64,000 nt of DNA from positions 19,160,501-19,224,500 of the forward strand of contig NC_135247.1 of assembly GCF_947623445.1 (NCBI RefSeq), given 5' to 3'. The notes under the pieces were generated by a model. The model had not been told where the DNA came from. It searched no databases and saw only the letters and a program-made list of their open reading frames with translations. This document shows positions 46,401-57,078 of this stretch, piece after piece; position 1 is the first letter of the stretch, and the number at the start of each line of letters is the position of its first letter. The DNA comes from Clavelina lepadiformis. Its lineage: Eukaryota > Chordata > Ascidiacea > Aplousobranchia > Clavelinidae. Position numbers and translations under genes: made by a program.

Positions 46401-47373
46401 TACTTACAGATGGCTTGCACGATCATGGTGTCAACTTTATCGGGTGAAAATTTAAGCTTGTATCGGGAGAGACTGTGCGCTAAGCCGAGAGCCATGGCTG
46501 TCATGTCACGCTCAGGAAGACCTGAAGAAAGTTCATGTTATTGGATGATGTTACAATTCACACTGCAGTTTGCGACATGCCTGTGATCAAGCTGTTGATG
46601 TGGGCACGAATTCCTCGCATAAGTTCCTGCACGGCTGGACTGAAAACGCATGACAAGTTCATTTTTTCCTAAAAGACAAAAACAGACTTACAGGCTAGTC
46701 ACAGTCATTGGATGAAGCGAAATCAACAAAACGTGTGAAATCATCTGAAGGAGCACCTTGATGGCCTGCCCTAGTTTGGCATCAGCCACAGCCAAACTTT
46801 CATGCGCGTCCTTTGCAACCAATTTCTTCAGGACTTTCTTCAGCGGTTTGCTCAACTTCCCTTCAACTGCAGCGGTCGTCGCTAAACACAAAACATTCTT
46901 GAAAGATAGGATTTTTTTTTCAAGTTCAATGAATGAATATTAAAAGATGTTTAAAAAACAGAACAATGGTAATTTTTCTCAGATGAGTTCTTCGGGCCTA
47001 CAATACCTGCCAAAGCTTCTGTGGTATCTTCAAACTTTTTAAAAGCTTGAAGTTTTAACCTGTTTTAAATAAAAGATCAAAGACATATGAACATTGCAGA
47101 AATGAAACTTTTCTAAACAGTCCAGTGCCACATTCAAATTGTTCTTCCACACGTATAAGATGATGTCACATCAATCATAAAACCGAGCTTACATGCTTGA
47201 TGCGTTTTCAGCTGTTCGAAAATATTCGTACAAATCATCGCTTGCTTCAATTTTGCTCTCATCCAATACCTGTGAGGAAACACACAATTGTTTTTGTTGA
47301 TGACAAAACCTAACACTTGAGGACTTACCTTAAAAATGGCGTATCCTGATGGAGACTCAAAGAGCACGAGCAT
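40463..47373 (-). CDS. NOP56: Nucleolar protein NOP56, box C/D snoRNP core subunit
   Basis: NOP56 pairs with NOP58 and fibrillarin in box C/D snoRNPs, which guide 2'-O-methylation of rRNA in the nucleolus. About 16 exons: 47329-47373 ([15 protein letters not shown]), then about 47270-47205, 47060-47005, 46880-46756, 46665-46590, 46520-46410, 46300-46100, 43966-43890, 43735-43610, 43450-43285, 43113-42910, 42795-42700, 42600-42510, 40940-40870, 40712-40660 and 40508-40463. Diagnostic pieces: [15 protein letters not shown], the Nop domain core [27 protein letters not shown] and [20 protein letters not shown], then [15 protein letters not shown]. The tail is basic and acidic ([13 protein letters not shown]), as in the family, ending KKSKKESSD at TAA 40463-40465. 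Two introns are enlarged by transposon relics. Length and order match animal NOP56 well. Confidence 0.93.
41015..42368 (+). mobile_element. Decayed piggyBac element in a NOP56 intron
   Basis: A 1354-bp element flanked by TTAA at 41011-41014 and 42369-42372, the piggyBac target. The ends are related inverted repeats (left ACTAAAATTGCGGTCA; right, complemented, ACTAGAATTACTGTGAGCGG) with GGTCATTTTGACC near both. Between them the plus strand keeps parts of a piggyBac transposase: [37 protein letters not shown] (catalytic region), and [20 protein letters not shown] near the end. The reading frame is interrupted and the N-terminal half is largely missing. It lies opposite to the host gene. Confidence 0.88.
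44230..45870 (+). mobile_element. Decayed hAT transposase (BED-finger type) in a NOP56 intron
   Basis: Plus-strand pieces of a BED-finger hAT transposase of the kind related to CGGBP1: [10 protein letters not shown] near 44330, then [14 protein letters not shown] and [12 protein letters not shown] from about 44746, then [15 protein letters not shown] near 45070-45115, and further C-terminal pieces to about 45770. Several frame changes and stops make it non-functional. A MITE at 44461-44690 splits it just after the zinc finger. Exact element ends were not found. Confidence 0.7.
44461..44690. mobile_element. hAT-type MITE nested in the hAT transposase relic
   Basis: A 230-bp element with 15-bp perfect inverted repeats (CAATGTTCCCTCTAA). 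Flanks TGCGCAAA (44453-44460) and TGCACAAA (44691-44698) are an 8-bp target duplication with one mismatch. It inserted into the older transposase relic, so it is the younger of the two. Confidence 0.9.
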
Positions 47374-48431
47374 TTTGCAAACTTCTTTTAAAGACTTTTG
47401 CTGGAAAACAAAGCAGCTTGCGAACAGTAATTACTGGCTTTGTGTGTTGGGCATGCAGGCTAATTAACTTTACAACTCTTTGTTTTCTGAAAAAAATACA
47501 TTACGCCATCATACTGCATCTGGCAAGTAGAAAAATACAACTTTCTCAGAAATACAATTGCATCTGTTCAAATTATCTGACAATAGCAAACACAATCATC
47601 GCAACTATCAGGCAGAAGACCAACTATCCACAGATAACCTGATCCAGTGATAAAACCTTCAGTCCGGATAAGACAGACTACCAAGGCTTCATCAAAAATT
47701 TTATAGTTTTGTAGTTAAGCAAAACAAAATCATTCCAGCAACCAAAATTTGACAAATTTTTTCAACCACTCAAACAATTTGAAGAAGTTCCGTAAGGCAA
47801 AGTGTAGCGATTGTTGTCACTATTATACTATCACATGCCTTCAAGCTGAGTGCAATGGTTGTAAGTTCGTGTCAAGGTTCTTATTTGAAAAACAAGTTAA
47901 GATAGAAAGAGGAAATATAAAAGGAAAGCTACCACTAAACTTAAACCTAACCTACTGTATATCTAACTCCAGTAAAACCTTCAATGGCTAAAATCAATTG
48001 TTGACATCGCCTTTCTCCTAACCTGATCTGCAGACATGGTCTCGCCATCCCGGTAACGATACAGCGATTACTAGGTTTATGTTACAATAACATATTTCGA
48101 TATACAAGAAAAGACAAAGCAATGCCTAATAACAGCTTTTTAACTTCGCTTTTTATCTCTAATTCAAACAGTGAAAGACTGGCGAGAGTTGCACATGCGG
48201 TATCAAATTCGTTAAACTTACAACACAATAAATATTCTATTGCTGTTCAGGCTGCTCCTAATAGTCGACTTGTGGGAAAGCATCGCTTTACTCGCACGTG
48301 AACAAATTATTTGCTATCCATAGATATCAAATGTTTCATATTTATTTAGGTCAAAAATGCAAAAATGCTCTCACGTCGATCACGAAAATGGAGAAGGCGT
48401 CAACTTGCAAATCGAGAATTATAACGAGATG
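47374..48431. other. Intergenic region upstream of NOP56
   Basis: No gene recognised. It should contain the NOP56 promoter. The stretch near 47935-48020 resembles 28320-28440 and may be a dispersed repeat. Confidence 0.4.
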
Positions 48432-48900
48432 TAGAGGTGTTCAGTCGATATTTTGAAAGTACCGTCGGTGACGGTACCGGTACTTGGAAAAAAATGTACC
48501 GACGGGTCCGGTATTCGGCACTGTTTTAAAAAAGTAGTTCGGTACTTTGTCGGTAGTAGGCACCGGTGCTTTTCGGGTAAAAGATGCTGCAGCAAATTCA
48601 ATATTATACCGCGATAAAGGTTACTCGAGGTCAAAACACATGAGACGTTACTCGTTCGCAATTTTACTTGACATTTTTTGATTAAAAAAGATCAACAGAT
48701 ACGTCAATTAGTATGAAGGATTAATTAACATGTGTTTTTGAGCACAAATTTGTTAAAATTTTGAACTAATCACGCGAAAACTACCAAGTACCGGGACCGA
48801 CTGAAATTTCTTGAAAGAAGTAATTCGGTACCGTTTTTCAAAATTACCGACGGTACAGTAATTCGGTAGGCTACTATATTACCGCGGTACTGCCCACCTA
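48432..48900. mobile_element. Dispersed GGTACCG-rich element, copy 2
   Basis: About 470 bp, beginning TAGAGGTGTTCAGT and ending ACTGCCCACCTA, which are imperfect inverted repeats of each other. GTACCG-type words cluster at both ends (48460-48570 and 48785-48895). It shares its right end and the block GGTGCTTTTnGnGTAAAAGATG with copy 1 at 30379-30549. No coding capacity and no clear target duplication. Confidence 0.55.
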
Positions 48901-49283
48901 TGTCGAAATGTTATAAAGCAGAGTTATAGGCCTACAACTTCACCATAACAACCCGATAAGAAGTTTCACATGATCGTCTAAATAGCCGCATGCTTGATAG
49001 CAGCCAATTTTGAACGCGATGGTTATCACCACGCAGAAGTGAAGTACTGTATAGGCTACATTTATAAACCCCATGGAGACATGAAGTGGACGACAATGAC
49101 TACAAAGCAAACTACAATGCAGTGATTAGTGAAAAGATAGCGAGTGGCGAAGTCAAATGAGTTTAAATTTGAGTTTAGACACAAAATTGCCACATTGCTT
49201 ACGTCTTAAGCAAAGACCACAATTTGTGCTAACACCTATTTAATTAACCCTCACAATCAGCTGAGATATTAGCTCTTGTATTT

Positions 49284-49881
49284 CGCAACGTCGAATGGGT
49301 TTGACAATTGCTACAAGTTTGCCGCAATTAATGATCCACAAAGTTGCCACAAAACTTGCTGCTAGTGAACAAATTAAGGCGAAGTGGGTCGAGGATGAAG
49401 ATTAATGTAGGTCACGAAAAATAGACGAACACGAATGAAGCAAACCCACCTAAAACTTCAAGCGAGTTCTCGTTTCGTTTGGAATAGATGTCAAATTGAA
49501 GAGCACAGCAATAACTTGTCAACTTAGCAAGATCAGCACAAACAGTCATTAAGTTTCATTTAGTTAATTATTATTAATAAATTCTAGCAACGTTAACCCG
49601 AGTTGACACCTGCGATTTGCGGTGTCAAAAACTTTAAATTGAACTTTGGCAACTTGCACTTTGCACGTAAAAGAGCTCAAAGGGCGCAAGATAAAGAATC
49701 ATATTGAGGTCGTTGATCGGATGTTCTCGTTTTTTAATCGTGATCCGGTGAACGATTAAACGCTGCTTGATTACTTAGCAAACAGCAGCTTAAGAGGGTG
49801 CAGACCGTTGTTATCAGGGGACTGAGTCAGCAGATGTGTTCATACTAGGCCGGTGTCTCGCGCACTCAATAGCTGGTCAGC
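49284..49881 (+). repeat. Duplicated GST upstream segment, copy 1
   Basis: About 598 bp, almost identical to 52747-53343. It begins GCAACGTCGAATGGGTTTGA and ends TAGCTGGTCAGCAC. It lies just upstream of the first GST gene and probably includes promoter sequence. A short weaker relative lies at 56735-56955. Confidence 0.85.
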
Positions 49882-50011
49882 ACCAAGCATAGTTGGTCTT
49901 GGCAGGAAAGTGGTTCAGGAAGGTTTGCTCATTTTGACTGTTTTTCAGAAATAAATTTTATTTTATTTAACAGAATCGTGATTTTCTTGTAGGATCTGAA
50001 CAAACTGAATA

Positions 50012-51342
50012 ATGACGAATTATAAACTTCTCTTTTTCAACACAAGAGTTAGAGGGGAACCAGCTCGATTGATTTTTGCCGAGGCGGGAGTCGAGTACGA
50101 AGACAAAAGATTTGAAGAAAGTGAATGGCCGGAAATTCAACCGAGTAAGATGTGATGGCATAGGCCTAGGTCATGTCATAGTTTAGTTTGTGATGTCAAA
50201 AAGTTTGTATTTTTTCTTTATACAGCGACACCATTCGGAAAAGTTCCGGTATTGTACATCGACGATAAACCACCGCTTGCTCAAAGTGGCGCTATAGTAG
50301 CCTACCTTGGGCGTGAGTTTGGTTTGGACGCGGGAAGTCCCCTGGCGGACGCTTATGCTCACATGTTGTTCAAAACTTTTGATGACGTCGGCATGTTGCT
50401 TCCTTACCTGGAAGAAGACCCAGTCAAAAAAGTATGACGTAATAGTCGAAAAATTAGTTGCTTGAAATTTCGAAAGGAGATTATCTAAAACTGATCTATT
50501 ATTACGTCATGTTGTTTATGCTTAATAATTTAAATCACGTGATCGATATTTAGTTAAACATTCGCTTGCAGTCTCTCTCATTTGTGGCTTGGGTTGGCGA
50601 CAGCATTGTAACGCCATAATGCTATTCAGCAGGAATCGCTGATAAGTGACTTCGGCCATAGTGACATTACGTGTGTAATGACACCCATTGCAATGTCCGG
50701 AATGCAAACCATATGTTTTACGTGGTAATGACGTCGACTACAATGACTTTGTGTATAAGAACACTTTAATTACAGTGACATCGCATTTCCGTTCATTAAT
50801 TGAGTTTAAAAGTTTGATATAAGAACATTCACGAGCCAGGATTGGTTGAAACTTGTTTACGAAAATCAAAGTAAACAACGAGGTGTCATTACAAGCAATT
50901 TCTACAACACAACAGTTTCGTAGCAATATCTAAGAAATGTCTTGATCCTAAAGCCTTGATCGACGAAACGTTTTGCTCCAATGACGTCACATGAACGCGC
51001 ATTCCAATTGCAGGCGGAGCTGACTGAAGAAGCGTTGGAGGAGCACATCAACCCGGTCCTCGCCCGGATGGAGAAGGATTTCAAAGCGGGAGGCAACGAC
51101 TTCCTCGTTGGAAAGGTAGAAGCTGGTGCTTGGTGTGTGGACAACCAGCAAATATAAAGTCGTTTGTTTTCTAGAAACTTACTTATGTCGATCTGGGATT
51201 TTGGAACTTCTGTGATATCGTTTCCGTCTTCGATAAAACCTTCTTGACCAAATTCCCGACCCTGGACGCTCTATGCAAAAGAGTTGCAGCGAGGCCTAAT
51301 ATCAAGAAATACCTGGAAAACAGACCGCCAACGCCGTTTTAA
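50012..51342 (+). CDS. Sigma-class glutathione transferase (HPGDS-like), GST-1, with Phe at the catalytic Tyr position
   Basis: Four exons: 50012-50144, 50226-50431, 51014-51115 and 51175-51342, about 200 residues, the normal length for the class. The thioredoxin-like N-domain begins MTNYKLLFFNTRVRGEPARL and carries the glutathione-contact sequence [18 protein letters not shown] (cis-Pro and QS). The helical C-domain ends [12 protein letters not shown]. In sigma GSTs residue 8 is the tyrosine that activates glutathione (human HPGDS starts MPNYKLTYFN); here codon 8 is TTT, Phe, whereas the three other readable genes in the cluster keep Tyr. So binding may remain but catalysis is doubtful. An AATAAA follows the stop near 51370. 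Intron 3 is identical to that of GST-2. Confidence 0.92.
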
Positions 51343-51534
51343 GTCGCGAAATTTAAAAAATAATGCACCATTAAATAAAATCTTGAAGTCATTACAACAA
51401 AGTTGTCATTTGAATGCAAATAGCTCAGCTCAGATGGTTACAACGATGAGAATCTTGGTAAAGAATATCATGAATATTATGAGATTAAGATTTCGACAAA
51501 CATTTGTTATGGTGAATAACTGTTTGTTCTGGAT

Positions 51535-51840
51535 CAGCGTGGTCCAACTGCAGGCCCGCGGGCCAAAGTTGGCCCGCGAGCACCGATTTTTTGGCCCGCG
51601 AACTGATAGTCAGCTTTGATAGTCGCTATTGTCGAGGAAGAACCTCGACCGCAGATGTCACATTGATCAGCATTTAATCGCTAAATTTTGAACTATTCTA
51701 ATTTCAGTTCTAATATCAATGTCACATTGTTTTTCAGTTCTAATTTCACATTTCTTCAGTTCTGATTTATAAACATTGGCCCGCAAGATAAAAAAATTTT
51801 CTGATTTTGGCCCGCGATGAAAAGAAGTTGGACCACGCTG
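51535..51840. mobile_element. hAT-type MITE with perfect 8-bp target duplication
   Basis: A 306-bp element with 15-bp perfect inverted repeats (CAGCGTGGTCCAACT) and GGCCCGCG segments near both ends. The 8-bp repeat TTCTGGAT lies at 51527-51534 and 51841-51848. It sits about 190 bp downstream of GST-1. The centre is a short AT-rich stretch with no coding capacity. Confidence 0.94.
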
Positions 51841-51848
51841 TTCTGGAT

Positions 51849-52746
51849 GATTTGTTAAATTTACCAGCACATTATTTATTCATTATCGATGAGTCGTTGC
51901 CATTATAAGTCTATGAAGGTTTATAAATGTCGAAAATTGTTGTAAATTAATATACTTTCGAAATTCTAAAACAACTACTGTGTTCCATCTTTAAGCTTGT
52001 CTCGTTCAAAGTTCGACTTTCTTCCTTTGTGGGAGAAGTGAAAAGACATTAGGAAATAAATTATGACCATTTGTTTTCAACTGAATGAGTATTTTAGTAA
52101 CCGCAACAACATACCTTGGAACCCTTTAAGGTGGAACATGAAGAATGTTCGAAACATAATTTCAAGTGATTCACGGTCATTCCTTATATGAACGTTATGT
52201 TGACTGTAGTGGCATAACATAGAGCTATTGCTCAAATATTTCGCGAACAAATATAACCGCGAGAGATTATTTTTCTATTTGCGCGTATTCCTTTGTCTTA
52301 TCTGCCATTAAGTACGAAAGTAAATACAACCGACTGCTCATTTTGCAGCAAAAACTTGGCGTCGCACGTCAAAGTGACTCTTCTTCAATATCGCACAGTG
52401 CTTAAAAATATGCGCTTGTTGAACTAGAAGTTGAAGTCAAGAAATGATTGAGAATGGTGAGAAACAAAGCACCCAACAGCAAGATTAGAATCAAACGCTC
52501 CTCGCAATCAGCTGAGATATTAACTCTTGCAATTCCCAACCACATGAGCTGAACAGAGCGGCCAATACTTATATTGGAGAGACTTCACACACAATAGTTT
52601 GTGTGCTTCCATGCTTGACAACTTTATCATACTTCTGATGCTGATGCTGTAACAATTATTTATAAGCCAAGCATACCATGACGTGGCAGGAGAAATGCGC
52701 TATTAATTACAATGCGTTGCGCAGTGATTTGAAATATTTTGTTTGG
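51849..52746. other. Intergenic sequence between GST-1 and the second upstream repeat
   Basis: No gene seen. AT-rich, with no element I can name. Confidence 0.4.
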
Positions 52747-53343
52747 CAACGTCGAATGGGTTTGACAATTGCTACAAGTTTGCCGCAATTAATGATCCAC
52801 AAAGTTGCCACAAAACTTGCTGCTAGTGAACAAATTAAGGCGAAGTGGGTCGAGGATGAAGATTAATGTAGGTCACGAAAAATAGACGAACACGAATGAA
52901 GCAAACCCGCCTAAAACTTCAAGCGAGTTCTCGTTTCGTTTGGAATAGATGTCAAATTGAAGAGCACAGCAATAACTTGTCAACTTAGCAAGATCAGCAC
53001 AAACAGTCATTAAGTTTCATTTAGTTAATTATTATTAATAAATTCTAGCAACGTTAACCCGAGTTGACACCTGCGATTTGCGGTGTCAAAAACTTTAAAT
53101 TGAACTTTGGCAACTTGCACTCTGCACGTAAAAGAGCTCAAAGGGCGCCAGATAAAGAATCATATTGAGGTCGTTGATCGGATGTTCTCGTTTCTAATCG
53201 TGATCCGGTGAACGATTAAACGCGGCTTGTTTACTTAGCAAACAGCAGGTTAAGAGGGTGCAGGCCGTTGTTATCAGGGGACTGAGTCAGCAGATGCGTT
53301 CATACTAGGCCGGTGTCTCGCGCACTCAGTAGCTGGTCAGCAC
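52747..53343 (+). repeat. Duplicated GST upstream segment, copy 2
   Basis: Near-identical partner of 49284-49881, placed about 470 bp before GST-2. The few differences are single bases. Because it matches over its whole length better than the GST exons do, it was duplicated or converted recently. Confidence 0.85.
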
Positions 53344-53812
53344 AGCGCGGGTTTGCATGGTGGAGTGCCCGGAACACGGTATTGGTGGGGCCTATCATTA
53401 ATAAATTTATGATTTAACCACATATGTGCCAAGTTTAGCTTTTTGTAGGTCTAATGAGACTGTCCGGCTGCCGTTATTTTTCAATCGATAAAGAATTGCG
53501 CAATCAGTCTGTGCTTAAGACGACAGCGTCAGCGCAAAAATATTAAACTACCGACAACCATCAGTGCAATATCGCGTTGATAAGTAAAACTGTGCATGGT
53601 CAGCATGCAGTGGTGTATTCAGGGTTGTGTTGAGGAAAGCCAAATACCACGTGGTCCACTTCGTAAACATGTCAGTCTCAGCAAATCCTTTTTGAGTCAT
53701 GGCCGTGTGCAGTCGGCTTTCAATTAGTTTCATTTTGACTGTCTCTAAGAAATTAATTTTATTTTATTTGACAGAATCGCGAGTTTCTTGAAGGATCAGA
53801 ATAAACTGAATA

Positions 53813-54912
53813 ATGCCGAATTATAAACTTCTTTACTTCAATGTCAAAGCGAGGGGAGAATCAATTCGATTGATCTTTGCGGAGGCGGGAGTCGAGTTCG
53901 AAGACAAAAGAGTTGAACCAAGTGAATGGCCGGAAATTAAACCGAGTAAGACGAACACCTGGTCACGTCAAGATGAGCAAATTGTTATCGAAGAAATTTG
54001 TAGTTTTTAGCTTGTGATGTCATAAAGTTTATGCATTTTGTTTTTTATTTCTTTATACAGCGACACCATTCGGCCGAGTCCCGGTATTGTACATCGACGA
54101 TAAACCACCACTTGCTCAGAGTGGCGCTATAGCAGCCTACCTTGGGCGTGAGTTCGGTTTGGACGCGGGAAGTTCGCTGGCGGACGCATATGCTCACATG
54201 TTGTTCGACAGCTTCGACGATTTCGGCTCAATCCTACCTTACATGGAAGAAGACCCAGTCAAAAGAGTATGACGTTATAATTAGAAAAATAGTTGTTTGA
54301 GAAGTTGAAAACGAAAAGCGGAGATATAGAAACAGGGGCAGATTAGTCTGGCTTGGTTTATTATTATGTCATGTTTTTTACTCTGAATAATATGAATCAC
54401 GTGATCAATATTTAAATAACCAGCCGTCGGCAGCAACAGTACAAGTCTCTATCGTGATCGCAGCATTGTAACGTCGTAATGTCATTACAACATTTCCATA
54501 GTTGTCTAATGTGTAAGAAGTTATTTTTATCTTATGAAGTCATGACAAAAGTGTGTGTTTTTTAATGACGTCACAAGAACTCGCTGTAATTGCAGGAAGC
54601 GACGGTCCAAGAATTGTTGGAGAAGCAAATCAACCCAGCTCTTGACAAAATGGAGAAAAAATTCAAGGCAGGAGGCAACGACTTCCTCCTTGGAAAGGTA
54701 GAAGCTGGTGCTTGGTGTGTGGACAACCAGCAAATATAAAGTCGTTTGTTTTCTAGAAACTTACTTATGTCGATCTGGCATTTTGGAACTTCTGTGATGT
54801 CCTTTCCGACTTCGATAAAACCTTCTTGACCAATTTCCCGACCCTGGATGCTCTATGCAAGAGAGTTGCAGCGAGGCCTAATATCAAGAAATACGTGGAA
54901 AACAGACCCTAG
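53813..54912 (+). CDS. Sigma-class glutathione transferase (HPGDS-like), GST-2
   Basis: Four exons: 53813-53945, 54061-54266, 54596-54697 and 54757-54912. The start MPNYKLLYFNVKARGESIRL keeps the catalytic Tyr8. The contact loop is [20 protein letters not shown]. The C-domain includes DFLLGK and AARPNIKKYVENRP. The stop TAG comes right after ENRP, so it is four residues shorter than GST-1, which ends ENRPPTPF; the lost tail lies beyond the core fold. Intron 3 and much of exon 4 are nearly identical to GST-1, while exon 3 differs more. Probable role: conjugation of glutathione or prostaglandin D synthesis, by family; substrate unknown. Confidence 0.93.
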
Positions 54913-56330
54913 ACTCCGAATTAAGTCGAAAAAATTGGAACCGCAGTTGTCGAAATAAAAGTTTCATTGAAATGAAGAAATTGTTTGAATGTGAATGAGA
55001 CAGTGATCAGCGATTCGTGGCAAACGAGAGAAAACGAAGCTGATATTTATGAGATTAAGATTCTGGTAAAGAGTTGTTAGGGCGGTCAAACTTTTTTTTT
55101 GCTGGCTTGAATCCTTGGGTCGGTTTTCTCAGCAGATCGTGTTCAACTAAGAGTTTTGTGTAGCGGCCTTCGCAGCACTTTGCTCATGTCGCCTTTTGTC
55201 TCCTCCCAGCCGCTGTATTTTCAATTTTTTTCATGCATTCGTAAGTTTATGCGCTTCTCATATGCTGGTTGCGCTCGTTAGGACGCACTAAAAGCGTGAA
55301 AAGATGAAAAGGCTAAAATTGAAAGCAGTGTTTCCCAACTATAGGCCTATTTTCTTCGTTTTAGCCCTTTCAGGCTTTTAGCGAGATCCCCGTTTGTTTT
55401 TTCATGTTTGGCCACTTTGGCGCTAAGGAGTCCATCGTTGTGACACTGTAGCCGGCGATGACTCAGTTGTTTTTGTTGTTGGCGAAAGTGCTCTTATAGG
55501 ATGCTTAATGTTTAACGGAATCCGGTGGCAATATGTGACGCTGACTTGTTGGCAATAAGGTCAACCGCTGCTAAAAGCCCCTTCGGAAGTTTCATCACTT
55601 CACCGAAGAGTTTAGGACTGACGCATTTGGCTTGATTAGTTCCAACACTTGATATCTAAGTTATAGATGACAGTACAACCCAATATGTGGCTGTTTGGCT
55701 TCTGACCAGGGAGCAAGCCCGAATGACCGAAGATCATTGGTTCATGCGACAACGTTCAACAATGAATGACGTCACACTTGCCTACTTGTGCGCAGAGAAG
55801 CATAAGTTACTTGTGTTTAAAATGTTGTGTAATTTCCAAATGCTAAAGGATTTGGGATTTATGTAATTGCAAGATGGATTTCTGAGCGCATGATAAATTC
55901 GTCACACAGCTTCAAAGTAAAAAGATTAAATTTAAAAAACACGAGAGAAGCAGCACAGCAAAAAAAGCCTTTATTCATTATGACATTTCTTCAAACAAAT
56001 TCAAAGTGCAGGCAGCATTATGGCGAATTTATAAAGAAATCAATAAAATTCGTTCAAAGTTGAAATTGTCATTATGCGGTAAAGAAATCGGCTTGATAAA
56101 TAAAAAGGTCAACAATTAACCATAGAACAGCTAAACATAAGGCGTTTCATGACGTATTGGTTTCTGCAACCTATGCTCTTCGTACACTGTGACTTCAAAT
56201 ACAATTGGCGTCTAGATTGTCGCCACTACCATCCATGGTGCCTGAACCTAAACGCCACAAGTTTGATTAAATCGTTTTGAAGACGTTGCGGGAAGTCAAC
56301 TTTTAACATCTCCCTGCATTTGTCATTTTC
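54913..56330. other. Intergenic region between GST-2 and GST-3
   Basis: No gene found. It includes a CAGTGTTTCCCAAC sequence near 55328 that resembles one end of a hAT element, but I found no partner end. Confidence 0.4.
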
Positions 56331-56339
56331 AATCTTTTT

Positions 56340-56960
56340 GCTTAAAATTTAAGAAATAACATTCAGACAACATTTGTACAACGTGACGTTGCATAAACTT
56401 AATGCAAAAAAATTGACAACCTTGAGGCAACGTTGCGGAACTTCGGAAGAACGTTGTTGTCTGTTTGCTGCGTAACGACGACTCATGCCGAGCCACAAAA
56501 AGTTCATTGAAGCATGGGCGTGTGAGATAAGTCGTGCGCCTGCACAGAACAATCACTTACAAGGTATTTAAAGAACAAAAAAATGAGCAAGAGTGCTCTT
56601 GTCAACTTGATTCAACAACAAACGAACAGGCGATGTCGAACTGCGTTAAGTCGTCCATGATCCATGAATAAAACTTAGCAAGATGAGCACTAATAATCGT
56701 TGAGTTTATTACGTCAATTATTAACGAACTCTACCAACGTTAGCCCGAGTTGGCACCAGCGATTTGCGGTGTCAGGAAACTTTAAACAGAATTTTGCCAG
56801 CTTGCACTTTGCTCGCGGTGAGCACGTGAGGAGTCTTACATACAAAGTGGTGAAGATTGTTCCAGACATTTTCAGTTTATATTGAGACACGGAAAGCAGA
56901 TGCGTTCATACATAAGCGGTGTCGCGCGCACTCAGTAGCTGGTCAGCACCAAGCATAGTT
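56340..56960 (+). repeat. Upstream segment of GST-3, related to 59400-60040
   Basis: Shares several blocks with the sequence before the GST pseudogene: AACTTAATGCAAAAAAAT, AACAGGCGATGT, AGCACTAATAAT and GTGAAGATTGTTCCAGACAT. The order is the same at 59400-60000, so the two regions descend from one duplicated unit that carried a GST gene. The part at 56735-56955 also resembles the GST-1 and GST-2 upstream repeat. Confidence 0.65.
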
Positions 56961-57078
56961 GGTCTTGGCAGGAAAGTGGTTCAGGAAGTTTTGCTCATTT
57001 TGACTGTGTTTAAGAAATAAATTTTTATTTTAATCAACTAATTTGCAATTTTCTTGTAGGATCAGAACAAATTGAAAA

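Noticed and set aside
40463-47373. Intronic box C/D snoRNAs, expected because vertebrate NOP56 hosts several
   Set aside because: I looked for TGATGA with a downstream CTGA in minus-strand introns. The few TGATGA matches (near 43148 and 43484) lie too close to the acceptor and lack a box D.
52678-52866. A 62-codon plus-strand frame (MTWQEKCAINYN start)
   Set aside because: It overlaps the duplicated GST upstream segment; the other copy lacks the same start region, and no splice or family support exists.
55325-55345. Single hAT-like end CAGTGTTTCCCAAC
   Set aside because: No matching inverted end or target duplication was found nearby.
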